The notes under the pieces were generated by a model. It did no database searches. It saw only the letters and a program-made list of their open reading frames with translations, and was not told the DNA's origin. A DNA stretch of 64,000 nt, taken from contig NZ_CP057483.1 in NCBI RefSeq assembly GCF_013836145.1, forward strand, positions 682,001 through 746,000, given 5' to 3'. Made by a program: the position numbers and the translations under genes. This stretch comes from Citrobacter sp. RHB25-C09 (lineage in GTDB: Bacteria; Pseudomonadota; Gammaproteobacteria; Enterobacterales; Enterobacteriaceae). Of this stretch, positions 8,439 through 16,549 are shown piece by piece; the first letter of the stretch is position 1, and every line of letters begins with the position of its first letter.

Positions 8439-9295
8439 TGCTTATCTTCCGTATTGTTCTCAAAATCGCTGGCGTCATGCCGCTCGTGAAGCTGTTCGTT
8501 CAGCGGGCCGTTGGTCCGGTTGACGATTTTCCCACGTATCACCGCCGGGCGCTCTGCAATCTCTTTCGCCCAGCGCTGCACGTTCTTGTAGCTGCCCGCG
8601 TCGAGAAATTCTGCGGCATCGTAAACGTTGCCCAATACCACATTGCCGAACCACGGCCAGATCGCCATGTCGGCAATCGTATATTCATCGCCCGCAACAA
8701 ATTGATGCTGGGCTAACTGTTTATCCAGCACGTCCAGCAGGCGCTTGGCTTCCATCGTGAAGCGGTTGATCGCGTACTCGATCTTCACCGGCGCATAGTG
8801 GTAGAAATGGCCGAAGCCGCCGCCGAGGAACGGGGCTGCGCCCTGTAACCAGAACAGCCAGTTCAGGGTTTCGGTGCGCTTAGCCAGATCCTGAGGCAGG
8901 AAATAGCCATATTTCTCTGCCAGATAAAGCAGGATCGATCCTGACTCAAACACGCGAACCGGTGGGGTTTGCGAGCGATCGAGCAGTGCCGGGATCTTCG
9001 AGTTCGGGTTAACCTCAACAAAGCCGCTGGAGAACTGGTCGCCTTCGCCGATGCGGATCAACCACGCATCGTATTCCGCGCCGCTCACGCCTTGCGCCAG
9101 CAGTTCTTCCAGCATGATGGTGACTTTCTGACCGTTTGGTGTGCCCAGCGAGTAAAGCTGAAGGGGGTGTTTGCCGACCGGCAGCGTTTTATCGTGAGTC
9201 GGGCCGGAAACCGGACGGTTAATATTGGCGAACGCGCCGCCGTTGGATTTATCCCACGTCCAGACCTTCGCGGGTTGATAGGTTTTCTCTGACAT
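8435..9295 (-). CDS. yghU: glutathione-dependent disulfide-bond oxidoreductase YghU
   Basis: Nu-class glutathione transferase-like protein. The E. coli homologue binds two glutathiones and shows disulfide reductase rather than classic transferase activity. The chosen start (MSEKTYQPAKVW at 9295) has AAGGCAGG just upstream and gives 286 residues, close to E. coli's 288; the open frame continues upstream without similarity. An N-terminal thioredoxin-like domain contains LYSLGTPNGQKV and the glutathione-contact NPNSKIPALLDR and ESGSILLYLAEKYG segments. The all-helical GST C-terminal domain includes TIADMAIWPW. It is divergent from gss, another glutathione-related gene. Confidence 0.93.
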   Translation of the reverse strand: MSEKTYQPAKVWTWDKSNGGAFANINRPVSGPTHDKTLPVGKHPLQLYSLGTPNGQKVTIMLEELLAQGVSGAEYDAWLIRIGEGDQFSSGFVEVNPNSKIPALLDRSQTPPVRVFESGSILLYLAEKYGYFLPQDLAKRTETLNWLFWLQGAAPFLGGGFGHFYHYAPVKIEYAINRFTMEAKRLLDVLDKQLAQHQFVAGDEYTIADMAIWPWFGNVVLGNVYDAAEFLDAGSYKNVQRWAKEIAERPAVIRGKIVNRTNGPLNEQLHERHDASDFENNTEDKQ

Positions 9296-9491
9296 GTTGA
9301 CCTGCCTTCTGAGTGGTTGTGTTGAAGCAGTGTAGCAGTTCGCCATCGACACACTTAGCAGAATGACGCATTCCCCCTGGCTATTTTTTGTCACCTGGCG
9401 TTCAGCCGTTACGTTGAGGTGTATGATAGTCAACGTTGTTGAGCAGACGAACAGATGCTGCTCAGGCGGTATTGTTTTTGAGGTAAATTGC
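9296..9491. promoter_or_regulatory. divergent yghU/gss promoter region
   Basis: This 196-bp gap between two divergently transcribed genes must carry both promoters. No clear operator was recognised. Open frames that extend gss upstream into it show no family similarity. Confidence 0.4.
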
Positions 9492-11351
9492 ATGAGCAAA
9501 GGAACGACCAGTCAGGATGCCCCCTTCGGGACATTATTGGGCTATGCCCCCGGTGGTGTAGCGATCTACTCTTCAGATTACAGCTCCCTCGACCCAAGGG
9601 ATTACGCCGACGACGCCGCGTTTCGCAGCTACATCGACAACGAATATATGGGTCATAAATGGCAGTGCGTTGAGTTTGCCCGCCGTTTCCTCTTCCTGAA
9701 TTATGGTGTTGTGTTTACCGACGTCGGCATGGCGTGGGAGATATTCTCGCTGCGCTTTCTGCGCGAAGTGGTGAACGATAACATCCTACCGCTACAGGCC
9801 TTCCCGAACGGTTCACCTCGCGCGCCGGTTGCTGGTGCGTTGCTGATCTGGCAAAAAGGGGGTGAATTCAAAGACACCGGTCATGTGGCGATTATCACTC
9901 AGTTGCTGGAAAACAAAATCCGTATCGCTGAACAGAATGTCCTGCACACGCCGCTACCTCCCGGACAGCAGTGGACCCGTGAGCTGGAGATGGTGGTTGA
10001 GAATGGCTGCTACACGCTGAAAGATACTTTTGACGATACCACTATCCTGGGCTGGATGATTCAGACTGCTGATACTCAGTACAGTCTGCCGCAGCCGGAA
10101 ATTGCCAATGATTCGTTGAAAATCCGTGGGGCGCGACTGGACGATCGCGGCCAGTTCGCTGGTAAATGGCTGAATGAGCAGGATCCCCTGCAAAAAGCCT
10201 ATGTACTGGCTAACGGCCACGTGATTAACCGTGATCCTCACCAGTATTTCACGATTACCGAAAGTGCTGAGCAGGAGCTGATTAAAGCAACCAACGAATT
10301 GCATCTGATGTATCTGCATGCCACAGATAAGGTGCTGAAAGATGACAACCTGCTGGCACTGTTCGACATTCCCAAAATCCTCTGGCCGCGTCTACGTCTC
10401 TCCTGGCAGCGCCGCCGCCACCATATGATTACCGGGCGGATGGATTTTTGTATGGATGAGCGTGGGCTGAAGGTCTACGAATACAACGCCGATTCCGCTT
10501 CTTGTCATACAGAGGCTGGGTTGATCCTCGAACGCTGGGCGGAGCAGGGTTACACGGGGTCTGGACATAACCCGGCGGAAGGCTTGATTAACGAACTGGC
10601 GGGGGCGTGGAAGCACAGTCACGCGCGTCCGTTCGTGCATATCATGCAGGATAAGGATATCGAGGAAAACTACCACGCTCAGTTTATGCAGCAGGCGCTA
10701 CACCAGGCCGGATTTGACACAAAAATCCTGCGTGGCCTGGATGGACTGCGCTGGGATGACGCGGGACAGTTGATTGACGACGAAAGCCGACTGGTGAACT
10801 GCGTATGGAAAACCTGGGCATGGGAGACAGCGATTGAACAGATCCGCGAAGTCAGCGAAACGGAATATGCCGCAGTGCCGATTCGTACCGGACATACCGA
10901 GCAGAAAGTGCGCTTGATTGACGTACTGTTGCGCCCGGAAGTACTGGTTTTCGAGCCGCTATGGACGGTGATCCCGGGGAACAAAGCGATCCTGCCGATT
11001 CTGTGGCAGCTTTTCCCGCATCATCGCTATCTGCTGGATACCGACTTCGTGGTGAATGAGGAACTGGCACAAACCGGCTATGCGGTGAAGCCTATTGCCG
11101 GACGCTGTGGCAGCAACATCGACCTGGTGAGCCATCAGGAGGAGTTGCTGGATAAAACCAGCGGTAAATTTGCTGAGCAGAAAAATATCTACCAACAGCT
11201 TTGGTGTTTGCCAAACGTGGCCGGTAAATATATCCAAGTATGCACTTTTACCGTCGGTGGCAACTACGGCGGAACCTGCCTGCGCGGCGACGACTCGTTG
11301 GTTATCAAGAAAGAGAGTGATATCGAACCGCTGATTGTAGAGAAAGCGTAA
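9492..11351 (+). CDS. gss: glutathionylspermidine synthetase/amidase
   Basis: Bifunctional enzyme that forms glutathionylspermidine from glutathione, spermidine and ATP (C-terminal ATP-grasp synthetase) and hydrolyses it (N-terminal CHAP amidase). The ATG at 9492 (MSKGTTSQDAPFG) gives 619 residues, the E. coli length. The amidase nucleophile C59 is in KWQCVEFARRF, with the His of DTGHVAII downstream. The synthetase carries the ATP-grasp landmarks MDFCMDERGLKVYEYNADS and PIAGRCGSNI. The context (polyamine genes speC, speA, speB and gshB in the same window) suits a polyamine-thiol pathway. In E. coli K-12 pitB lies next to it; here the neighbour is accessory DNA. Confidence 0.97.
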   Translation: MSKGTTSQDAPFGTLLGYAPGGVAIYSSDYSSLDPRDYADDAAFRSYIDNEYMGHKWQCVEFARRFLFLNYGVVFTDVGMAWEIFSLRFLREVVNDNILPLQAFPNGSPRAPVAGALLIWQKGGEFKDTGHVAIITQLLENKIRIAEQNVLHTPLPPGQQWTRELEMVVENGCYTLKDTFDDTTILGWMIQTADTQYSLPQPEIANDSLKIRGARLDDRGQFAGKWLNEQDPLQKAYVLANGHVINRDPHQYFTITESAEQELIKATNELHLMYLHATDKVLKDDNLLALFDIPKILWPRLRLSWQRRRHHMITGRMDFCMDERGLKVYEYNADSASCHTEAGLILERWAEQGYTGSGHNPAEGLINELAGAWKHSHARPFVHIMQDKDIEENYHAQFMQQALHQAGFDTKILRGLDGLRWDDAGQLIDDESRLVNCVWKTWAWETAIEQIREVSETEYAAVPIRTGHTEQKVRLIDVLLRPEVLVFEPLWTVIPGNKAILPILWQLFPHHRYLLDTDFVVNEELAQTGYAVKPIAGRCGSNIDLVSHQEELLDKTSGKFAEQKNIYQQLWCLPNVAGKYIQVCTFTVGGNYGGTCLRGDDSLVIKKESDIEPLIVEKA

Positions 11352-11365
11352 AAGCTGGCATATGA

Positions 11366-11390
11366 CGGATGGCAGTATGGCTGCCATCCG
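11366..11390. terminator. perfect 10-bp hairpin after gss
   Basis: CGGATGGCAG, loop TATGG, then the exact reverse complement, 14 nt after the gss stop. No U-tract follows. The sequence looks like half of a REP unit, so it may protect the mRNA 3' end rather than terminate. Confidence 0.5.
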
Positions 11391-11404
11391 GCAACACAAC
11401 GGCA

Positions 11405-11690
11405 TCAGTCGGTGTTCACGCACATGATCGCTGCGGTATAGGGCGTACTGATAAGCCAGGCGGAGGTAACCCTGATCTCGCGACGGATATGGTGAGTCTG
11501 GTTATGACAGTCGTCCTTGAGAATACCATTAATGCTGATTAGCCCTTCATCCCTCGGTTCTAAATCAAAGACGATAGTACCGCTAAACGTCTTTTGTTTC
11601 TGGTAATCAATCCATTTAACCGTCGCCGTACAATCGATTTTCTCTTCGGTGGAGCGGAAATACAAAAACAGCGCGCCTAATGAGGGATTC
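11405..11690 (-). pseudogene. relic of an unrecognised small protein, minus strand (FidL-like?)
   Basis: The minus strand is open for about 95 codons ending at 11405 (…VKWIDYQKQK…TIVFDLEPRDEGLISINGIL…HHIRREIRV…MCVNTD). It has protein-like composition, but no usable start, signal or membrane segment before its open frame runs antisense into the pilin relic. The pattern of alternating beta strands with a closing GLISINGxL and RRExxV loosely recalls FidL-like membrane proteins that accompany CadC-type regulators of fimbrial or adhesin loci; that assignment is a guess. It reads as the 3' fragment of a gene whose 5' end was lost in the event that joined it to the pilin fragment. Confidence 0.35.
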
Positions 11691-12150
11691 GGTACGGTAC
11701 CGGTCAGTGAGCTATGGCTGGAAGGTGAAATTATTGGCCCGGCATCCTGCGTCATCAATGATGGCAATATTATTAACGTTGATATGCATTCCATCAATCG
11801 CAACGCGTTAACGCAGTGGGGGGATGAAACCCGAGCAGTATGTTGATGAGAATGTCAAAATAACCCTGAAATGCTCAAACGTGAATGAAGCAGTACAGGT
11901 TAAGCTTAAACTCAGCGCGAAAATCGTGGGTGCCGACCTGCCTGCCATACAGACCAGCAATCCTGACGTTGGCATTGTGCTTGAACATGAAAATAATAAA
12001 GTCGTACCTCAGCGCACTGAGATTACGGTGCCTGTTAATAATCAGTATGGTGAAATTGAGCTTCAGGCCTATCCGGTCAATGCCAGGGGCAAAATTCCTT
12101 CCAGCGGCCTGTTTGAGGCAACGGCGGGTCTGGATTTGATCTATAAGTAA
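11680..12150 (+). pseudogene. frameshifted C-terminal fragment of a chaperone-usher fimbrial subunit
   Basis: Two plus-strand frames together give the C-terminal ~155 residues of a FimA/FimH-type pilin. The first has GEIIGPASCVINDGNIINVD, the usual conserved Cys after the Gly-rich strand. The second continues with VKITLKCS and ends GLFEATAGLDLIYK, the donor-strand-complemented pilin terminus with penultimate Tyr. The frames meet at a run of six G at 11818-11823; one G fewer (or two more) restores a single frame. The signal peptide, N-terminal strand, chaperone and usher are absent, so this is a relic of a deleted fimbrial operon. Its stop overlaps the convergent regulator gene by 10 nt. Confidence 0.75.
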
Positions 12151-13298
12151 TGACGGATATCTGTTTCAGCGATGCACTCTCTGTCCTGATAATAATGCAG
12201 GGCGATGGTTAACTGGCATAAATCCTTAAACATGAAGGGATCCAGTGCCGTGATCTCTTTTATCTGATGAAGACGATAGTTCAGCGTATTGCGGTGAATG
12301 CCCAGATTTTGCGAAGTGGCATTTACTTCGGCATTGTTATTAATATAGGTAGACAGCGTTTTAAAGAGTGTTTTCCCGCTATTCGACGTCAGGATTTTGT
12401 TCAACTGGTGTTGGTAGTAAAGGGTGAAATGACTGCTTTTGGCTTCATTGAGCAAACCGTCGAACGCCAATTGTTTACCATTCACGATCCGCTGGTCAGA
12501 ACATAAGGACTTCGCCTGGCTCTGCATCTCTTTTAGCATAAAGACAGAGCGACGAAATGCCTCTGGCTCGGTTGATTCCACGCCAATCGCAATCGTATAG
12601 TGGCTAAGCTGTGTTTCGAGGAACGCATTGATTTTGTCTACTATCAAATCCGAGCGTTTAGGTTCAGAGACCAGAAGCAGGATTTCATTATGGCTGAGCA
12701 GAATCACGTTCTGAGATTGCAGTATTTTCGATATTTCATTGAGAATATGGTCGATCGTTTTACCCAGTAAATTGCCGCCGGTTTCAATATTAATAAGGAT
12801 GGGAATATAAGCGGCATCCAGGCAGATATTTTGCTGTTGAAGTTGCAATAAAATATCTTTTTTCCGTTTGGTGTCATCCTGCTCAATAAATTGCTTTATC
12901 AGCAAATCGCGGATGCGATACTGCCAGTTAATCTCCCGGATTTCTAATAGCTGTTTGACCAATAACTCGGCGGTCAGAATTGCCAGTTCAGCATAGCGAC
13001 CTATCGCGACGGGGTTACCACTGATGCCAATGACCAGAGCCACCCGGTCATCGACAATGATCGGATGATTAATACCAGGCTGAACGTTTTGATACTTCGC
13101 GGCCTGTTGCGGGGTTTCGATCGTCATGCGCTGACGGTTTTTTATGACTTCGCAGGCGACTTCATGCCGCTCGCCGATCCGGTGATTCTCGCCAGAAGCA
13201 ATGATAATCCCCTGATGATCGATAACGTTCACATTATGATGAATAATGTCCATTGCGCGTTTCACAATGGTATTGGCAAGTTCTGGCGAAATCAGCAT
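12141..13298 (-). CDS. CdaR-family (sugar diacid/glycerate-sensing) transcriptional regulator
   Basis: Regulator of the sugar-diacid type: an N-terminal diacid-recognition domain (ELANTIVKRAMDIIHHNVNVID, IGERHE and GVIG-like VALVIGISGNP, residues ~5-135), a middle GGDEF-like region, and a C-terminal PucR-type helix-turn-helix (NLGIHRNTLNYRLHQIKEIT, about 340-360). The ATG at 13298 has GACAGGATAC upstream and gives 385 residues, equal to E. coli CdaR; an upstream ATG at 13331 lacks a Shine-Dalgarno. It is clearly divergent from CdaR itself. It is the last gene of a minus-strand catabolic operon, 65 nt after glycerate kinase, so it most likely activates that operon in response to glycerate or a related hydroxyacid. 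Its DNA is AT-richer than the backbone. Confidence 0.85.
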   Translation of the reverse strand: MLISPELANTIVKRAMDIIHHNVNVIDHQGIIIASGENHRIGERHEVACEVIKNRQRMTIETPQQAAKYQNVQPGINHPIIVDDRVALVIGISGNPVAIGRYAELAILTAELLVKQLLEIREINWQYRIRDLLIKQFIEQDDTKRKKDILLQLQQQNICLDAAYIPILINIETGGNLLGKTIDHILNEISKILQSQNVILLSHNEILLLVSEPKRSDLIVDKINAFLETQLSHYTIAIGVESTEPEAFRRSVFMLKEMQSQAKSLCSDQRIVNGKQLAFDGLLNEAKSSHFTLYYQHQLNKILTSNSGKTLFKTLSTYINNNAEVNATSQNLGIHRNTLNYRLHQIKEITALDPFMFKDLCQLTIALHYYQDRECIAETDIRHYL

Positions 13299-13363
13299 GG
13301 CGTATCCTGTCAGTATCTGTTTCTCAATCATAATGTGAAATCGCGTATTTTTACGGGATCATC

Positions 13364-14527
13364 TTATGATTTATAGGCAAGCCCTGAACCAACGGTAAGC
13401 GTACGGATAAGAGATTCAGCCGTGTCGGCAAGCAGCTTTTGTACATTTTGCATCGCGTCATCCAGCGAAATTGGGCGCGGGCAGATCGACCACATTGCAT
13501 CAATATGATGCTGATGGAGTAGGGAAGCCCCTTCACCGAGCGAGCCAGCGATAGCAATTACTGGTTTGTGATAGGCGGCAGCTAATGCGGCCACGCCGAC
13601 TGGCGCCTTGCCGAAGCGGCTTTGTGCGTCCAGGCGCCCCTCTCCGGTGATGACCAGATCCGCTGCCTGAATGTATTTCTGTGCGTCTAAAAGCCCCAGT
13701 ACCATTGAAATGCCGGGCTTGAGTTCGGCATGCGTGAACCAGAGTAAAGCGGCACCCATTCCTCCGGCAGCGCCTGAACCGGGAAGGGCATTAACATCTT
13801 TTCCTGATGCCTCAGTGAGTACGCGATGATAGTTTTCCATACCCCCTTCCAGCCGGGTGAGCTGTGCGTCATCGGCCCCTTTTTGCGGCCCGTAAATCCA
13901 GGTCGCGCCGTTTGGCCCAAGAAGCGGATTGCTCACATCACAGGAAACGTCAAACTGCGCAGTGGAGATAGCCGGATGCAGTTGGCTACTATCAATCCGC
14001 GCAACGCGTATCAAATCTTCACCGCAGGCTGGCGCTGAAAGTAACCGGTTGTTTTGGTCATAAAAACGCACGCCAAGCGCCTGGGCGAAACCGATACCGC
14101 CGTCGTTTGTCGCGCTTCCGCCTAGCCCTATAATGAGATGCCTGGCACCATTATCCAGCGCGTGCTTGACCAGTTCACCAAGGCCATAAGAGCTGGCCTT
14201 TGATGCATTGCGCATCGCTTTTAGCGTTAGCTCCAGGCCACATGCCTGAGCCATCTCGATAATAGCCTTTTGTCCATCTACCTTGAGATACTTAGCTTCT
14301 ACGCGCTGCCCGTAGGGGCCGGTAACTTCTAGCGTGCATATCTCTTTTCCTGATAACAAGGGGCTCTCCTGGAGCACCTGTAATAACCCTTCTCCACCAT
14401 CGGTGATGGGAAGTTGGCAGACCGTAATATCGCTACGATAGCGCGTAATGCCGTGAGCAATGGCCTCGCAGGCCTGCGAGGCGCTGCAACTGCCTTTAAA
14501 GGAGTCAATGGCGATGACAATATTCAT
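13364..14527 (-). CDS. glycerate 2-kinase (GarK/GlxK family)
   Basis: Phosphorylates D-glycerate with ATP, feeding 2-phosphoglycerate into lower glycolysis. It has 387 residues, with the family landmarks MNIVIAIDSFKGS at the N-terminus, DGGEG (~44-48), the glycine-rich GLGGSATNDGGIG (~135-148), GAAGGMGAAL and ITGEGRLDAQSRFGKAP. Closest in type to GarK and GlxK, whose genes lie elsewhere in enterics, so this is probably an extra copy dedicated to this operon. It sits between thiolase (60 nt upstream) and the CdaR-like regulator (65 nt downstream). It is the best clue to the end product of the pathway. Confidence 0.92.
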   Translation of the reverse strand: MNIVIAIDSFKGSCSASQACEAIAHGITRYRSDITVCQLPITDGGEGLLQVLQESPLLSGKEICTLEVTGPYGQRVEAKYLKVDGQKAIIEMAQACGLELTLKAMRNASKASSYGLGELVKHALDNGARHLIIGLGGSATNDGGIGFAQALGVRFYDQNNRLLSAPACGEDLIRVARIDSSQLHPAISTAQFDVSCDVSNPLLGPNGATWIYGPQKGADDAQLTRLEGGMENYHRVLTEASGKDVNALPGSGAAGGMGAALLWFTHAELKPGISMVLGLLDAQKYIQAADLVITGEGRLDAQSRFGKAPVGVAALAAAYHKPVIAIAGSLGEGASLLHQHHIDAMWSICPRPISLDDAMQNVQKLLADTAESLIRTLTVGSGLAYKS

Positions 14528-14560
14528 TCTTTATCCTTAATGACGCGGGATGGAAATAGC

Positions 14561-14578
14561 CGGAGGCGTGCGCCTCCG
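14561..14578. repeat. GC-rich intercistronic hairpin between thiolase and glycerate kinase genes
   Basis: CGGAGGC, loop GTGC, GCCTCCG (can close to 8 bp). No U-tract on the minus strand. It may stabilise or segment the operon mRNA. Confidence 0.5.
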
Positions 14579-14587
14579 ACTCTGTTG

Positions 14588-15772
14588 TTACCGTTCGCGT
14601 TCAAACAGCATCGAGATCCCTTGACCGCCGCCAATACACATCGTGGCTAAGCCCGTGTTGACACCGCGACGCTCCATTTCATACATCAATTTAACGGAGA
14701 TGATGGCACCGCTGGCACCAACCGGGTGACCGAGCGCAATCGCACCCCCATTGACGTTCACTTTTGCCGGGTCGAGCTTCAGATCGTTGATAACGGCGAG
14801 AGACTGCGCGGCAAAGGCTTCGTTAAGTTCAATAAGATCCACATCGTGGACAGACATATTGAGCTTTTTCATGAGCTTCTTCGTCGCGGGAGCCGGGCCA
14901 AAGCCCATGATTTCCGCCTCGCAGCCCGCCACTGCCCAGCCGCGTACTACCATACGAACCGGGAGCCCTAATTCCTCCGCCTTGGCTCGCGTAGTCAGTA
15001 CCAGCGCGCCCGCACCGTCGTTAATCCCCGACGATGTGGCTGCGGTGACCGTCCCGTCCGCTTTAAAGGCGGGTTTAAGCTGGGCATATTTTTCCCTTGG
15101 CGTATCGCGCGGGTGCTCATCTACGCTGAAAAGACGCGTGGTTTTTCCTTCCCGCACCTCAATGGGCAGGATCTGTGACTCAAAATGTCCAGCCTGAATG
15201 GCCGCCAGCGCCTTTTGCTGGCTGTTCCATGCAAACTCATCCATATCATTGCGGGTAATGTTAAAGCGTTCCGCCACGAATTCTGCGGTCATGCCATTGT
15301 GATAAGGGCCTTCTGGCCAGGTCAGAATTGAAATGATGCCATCCTGCAGTTCGCCATCGCCCAGGCGGTAGCCGTAGCGCGCCTTACGGATGTAGTGGGG
15401 GAGCTGCGTCATGTTCTCTGTGCCGCAGGCAACGGTAATTTCCGCATTGCCCGTTTGCAGTTCCATCATGCAGTCCGCAATCGCCTGCAGACCCGAACCG
15501 CACTGGCGGTTCACGGAATAGGCGGTTGTTTCGTTGGGTAATCCGGCACGTAGCTGGCACACGCGGGCGATGAAGCCGCTTTCGGCGATTTGGCCGACGT
15601 TGCCCACCACGACTTCATCAATCTGCTCAGGTTTAAGACCGGCTCTCAGTACGGCATCCCGAATGACGGCTGCACCCAGATCGTGTTGATGAACATCCTT
15701 AAAACTTCCTCCCATTGTGCCAATGGCGGTACGAACGCCGCTGACGACAACAATATCGTTTGGCTTTTTCAT
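14588..15772 (-). CDS. acyl-CoA C-acetyltransferase (thiolase)
   Basis: Condensing/cleaving thiolase of 394 residues. Catalytic residues are all visible: C91 in NRQCGSG, H349 in GHPVGASG and C379 in MCIGGGQG, plus NEAFAAQ. The overall type is that of short-chain (acetoacetyl-CoA) thiolases such as AtoB. Residues near the substrate loop (MTQLPHYIRKARYG, NGMTAEFVAERF) differ from the common MGxTAENVA form, so the substrate need not be acetoacetyl-CoA. In this operon it would cleave a 3-ketoacyl-CoA made by the neighbouring SDR enzyme. It lies 11 nt downstream of that gene. Confidence 0.9.
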   Translation of the reverse strand: MKKPNDIVVVSGVRTAIGTMGGSFKDVHQHDLGAAVIRDAVLRAGLKPEQIDEVVVGNVGQIAESGFIARVCQLRAGLPNETTAYSVNRQCGSGLQAIADCMMELQTGNAEITVACGTENMTQLPHYIRKARYGYRLGDGELQDGIISILTWPEGPYHNGMTAEFVAERFNITRNDMDEFAWNSQQKALAAIQAGHFESQILPIEVREGKTTRLFSVDEHPRDTPREKYAQLKPAFKADGTVTAATSSGINDGAGALVLTTRAKAEELGLPVRMVVRGWAVAGCEAEIMGFGPAPATKKLMKKLNMSVHDVDLIELNEAFAAQSLAVINDLKLDPAKVNVNGGAIALGHPVGASGAIISVKLMYEMERRGVNTGLATMCIGGGQGISMLFERER

Positions 15773-15783
15773 TTTTTATCCCC

Positions 15784-16521
15784 TTAAAGCACCATGCCGC
15801 CGCCGACGTTAATGACTTCACCATTGATATAACGCGCCCCTTCAGAGGCCAGAAATGCTACGCAATGACCAACATCCTGCGGATCGCCTGCATAGCCCGC
15901 AGGGATCTTGCTAACCATGATGTCCCAGACCTTTTCCGGCACGCCCTTCGTCATGTCGGTTTCGATAAAACCGGGGCAAATAGCGTTGACGGTGATGCCC
16001 TTACGGGCCAGTTCGCGACAGGCTGTTTTCGTTAATCCCACCACGCCTGCCTTGGAGGCGGCATAGTTGGCCTGGCCGACGTTGCCCAGCCAGCTGGCGG
16101 AAGAAATATTGATGATGCGTCCATACCCGCGCTCTCTCATGCGAACAACGGCTTCCTGCATGCAGTTGAACGTGCCTTTGAGATTGACGTCCATCACCAG
16201 ATCCCAGTTTTCTTCGGTGAGCTTATGCAGCATGGCGTCCCGGTTAATACCGGCGTTGTTGACCAGAATATCGATAGTGCCGAGCGTCTCTTCTGCTTCG
16301 ATAAACAGGCGATTTACCTCCTCGCGTTTTGCAATATTGCAGGGAATAAAAACCGCCTTATGACCCGCGCGGATAAATTCCTGAGCGGTTTTTTCGCCAC
16401 CCTCTTTATCCACATCGCAGATAACGACCGCTGCGCCTTGTGCGGCAAGAACCTGTGCGATACCACGCCCGAGGCCGCGGCTTGCGCCCGTAACAAGGGC
16501 GACTTTGTTGCTTAATGACAT
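15784..16521 (-). CDS. short-chain dehydrogenase, FabG/3-hydroxyacyl-CoA dehydrogenase type
   Basis: Classical SDR of 245 residues. The start at 16521 (MSLSNKVALVTG) follows CAGGAGTGTCCT; a longer frame upstream lacks support. The nucleotide-binding TGASRGLGRG (11-20), NNAG (88-91) and the catalytic triad S140, Y153 and K157 (NYAASK) are intact. An acidic D36 at the end of strand 2 (VICD) points to NAD rather than NADP, which suits an oxidising, catabolic role. It ends with INGEVINVGGGMVL, typical of FabG/PhaB-like enzymes. Between CoA-transferase (28 nt) and thiolase (11 nt) genes, it probably oxidises a 3-hydroxyacyl-CoA to the 3-keto form. Confidence 0.88.
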   Translation of the reverse strand: MSLSNKVALVTGASRGLGRGIAQVLAAQGAAVVICDVDKEGGEKTAQEFIRAGHKAVFIPCNIAKREEVNRLFIEAEETLGTIDILVNNAGINRDAMLHKLTEENWDLVMDVNLKGTFNCMQEAVVRMRERGYGRIINISSASWLGNVGQANYAASKAGVVGLTKTACRELARKGITVNAICPGFIETDMTKGVPEKVWDIMVSKIPAGYAGDPQDVGHCVAFLASEGARYINGEVINVGGGMVL

Positions 16522-16549
16522 AGGACACTCCTGAGTAGGTTGAATCTGT

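Noticed and set aside
8354..8716. 120-codon plus-strand open frame after hybG
   Set aside because: It lies in a REP element and then antisense to yghU.
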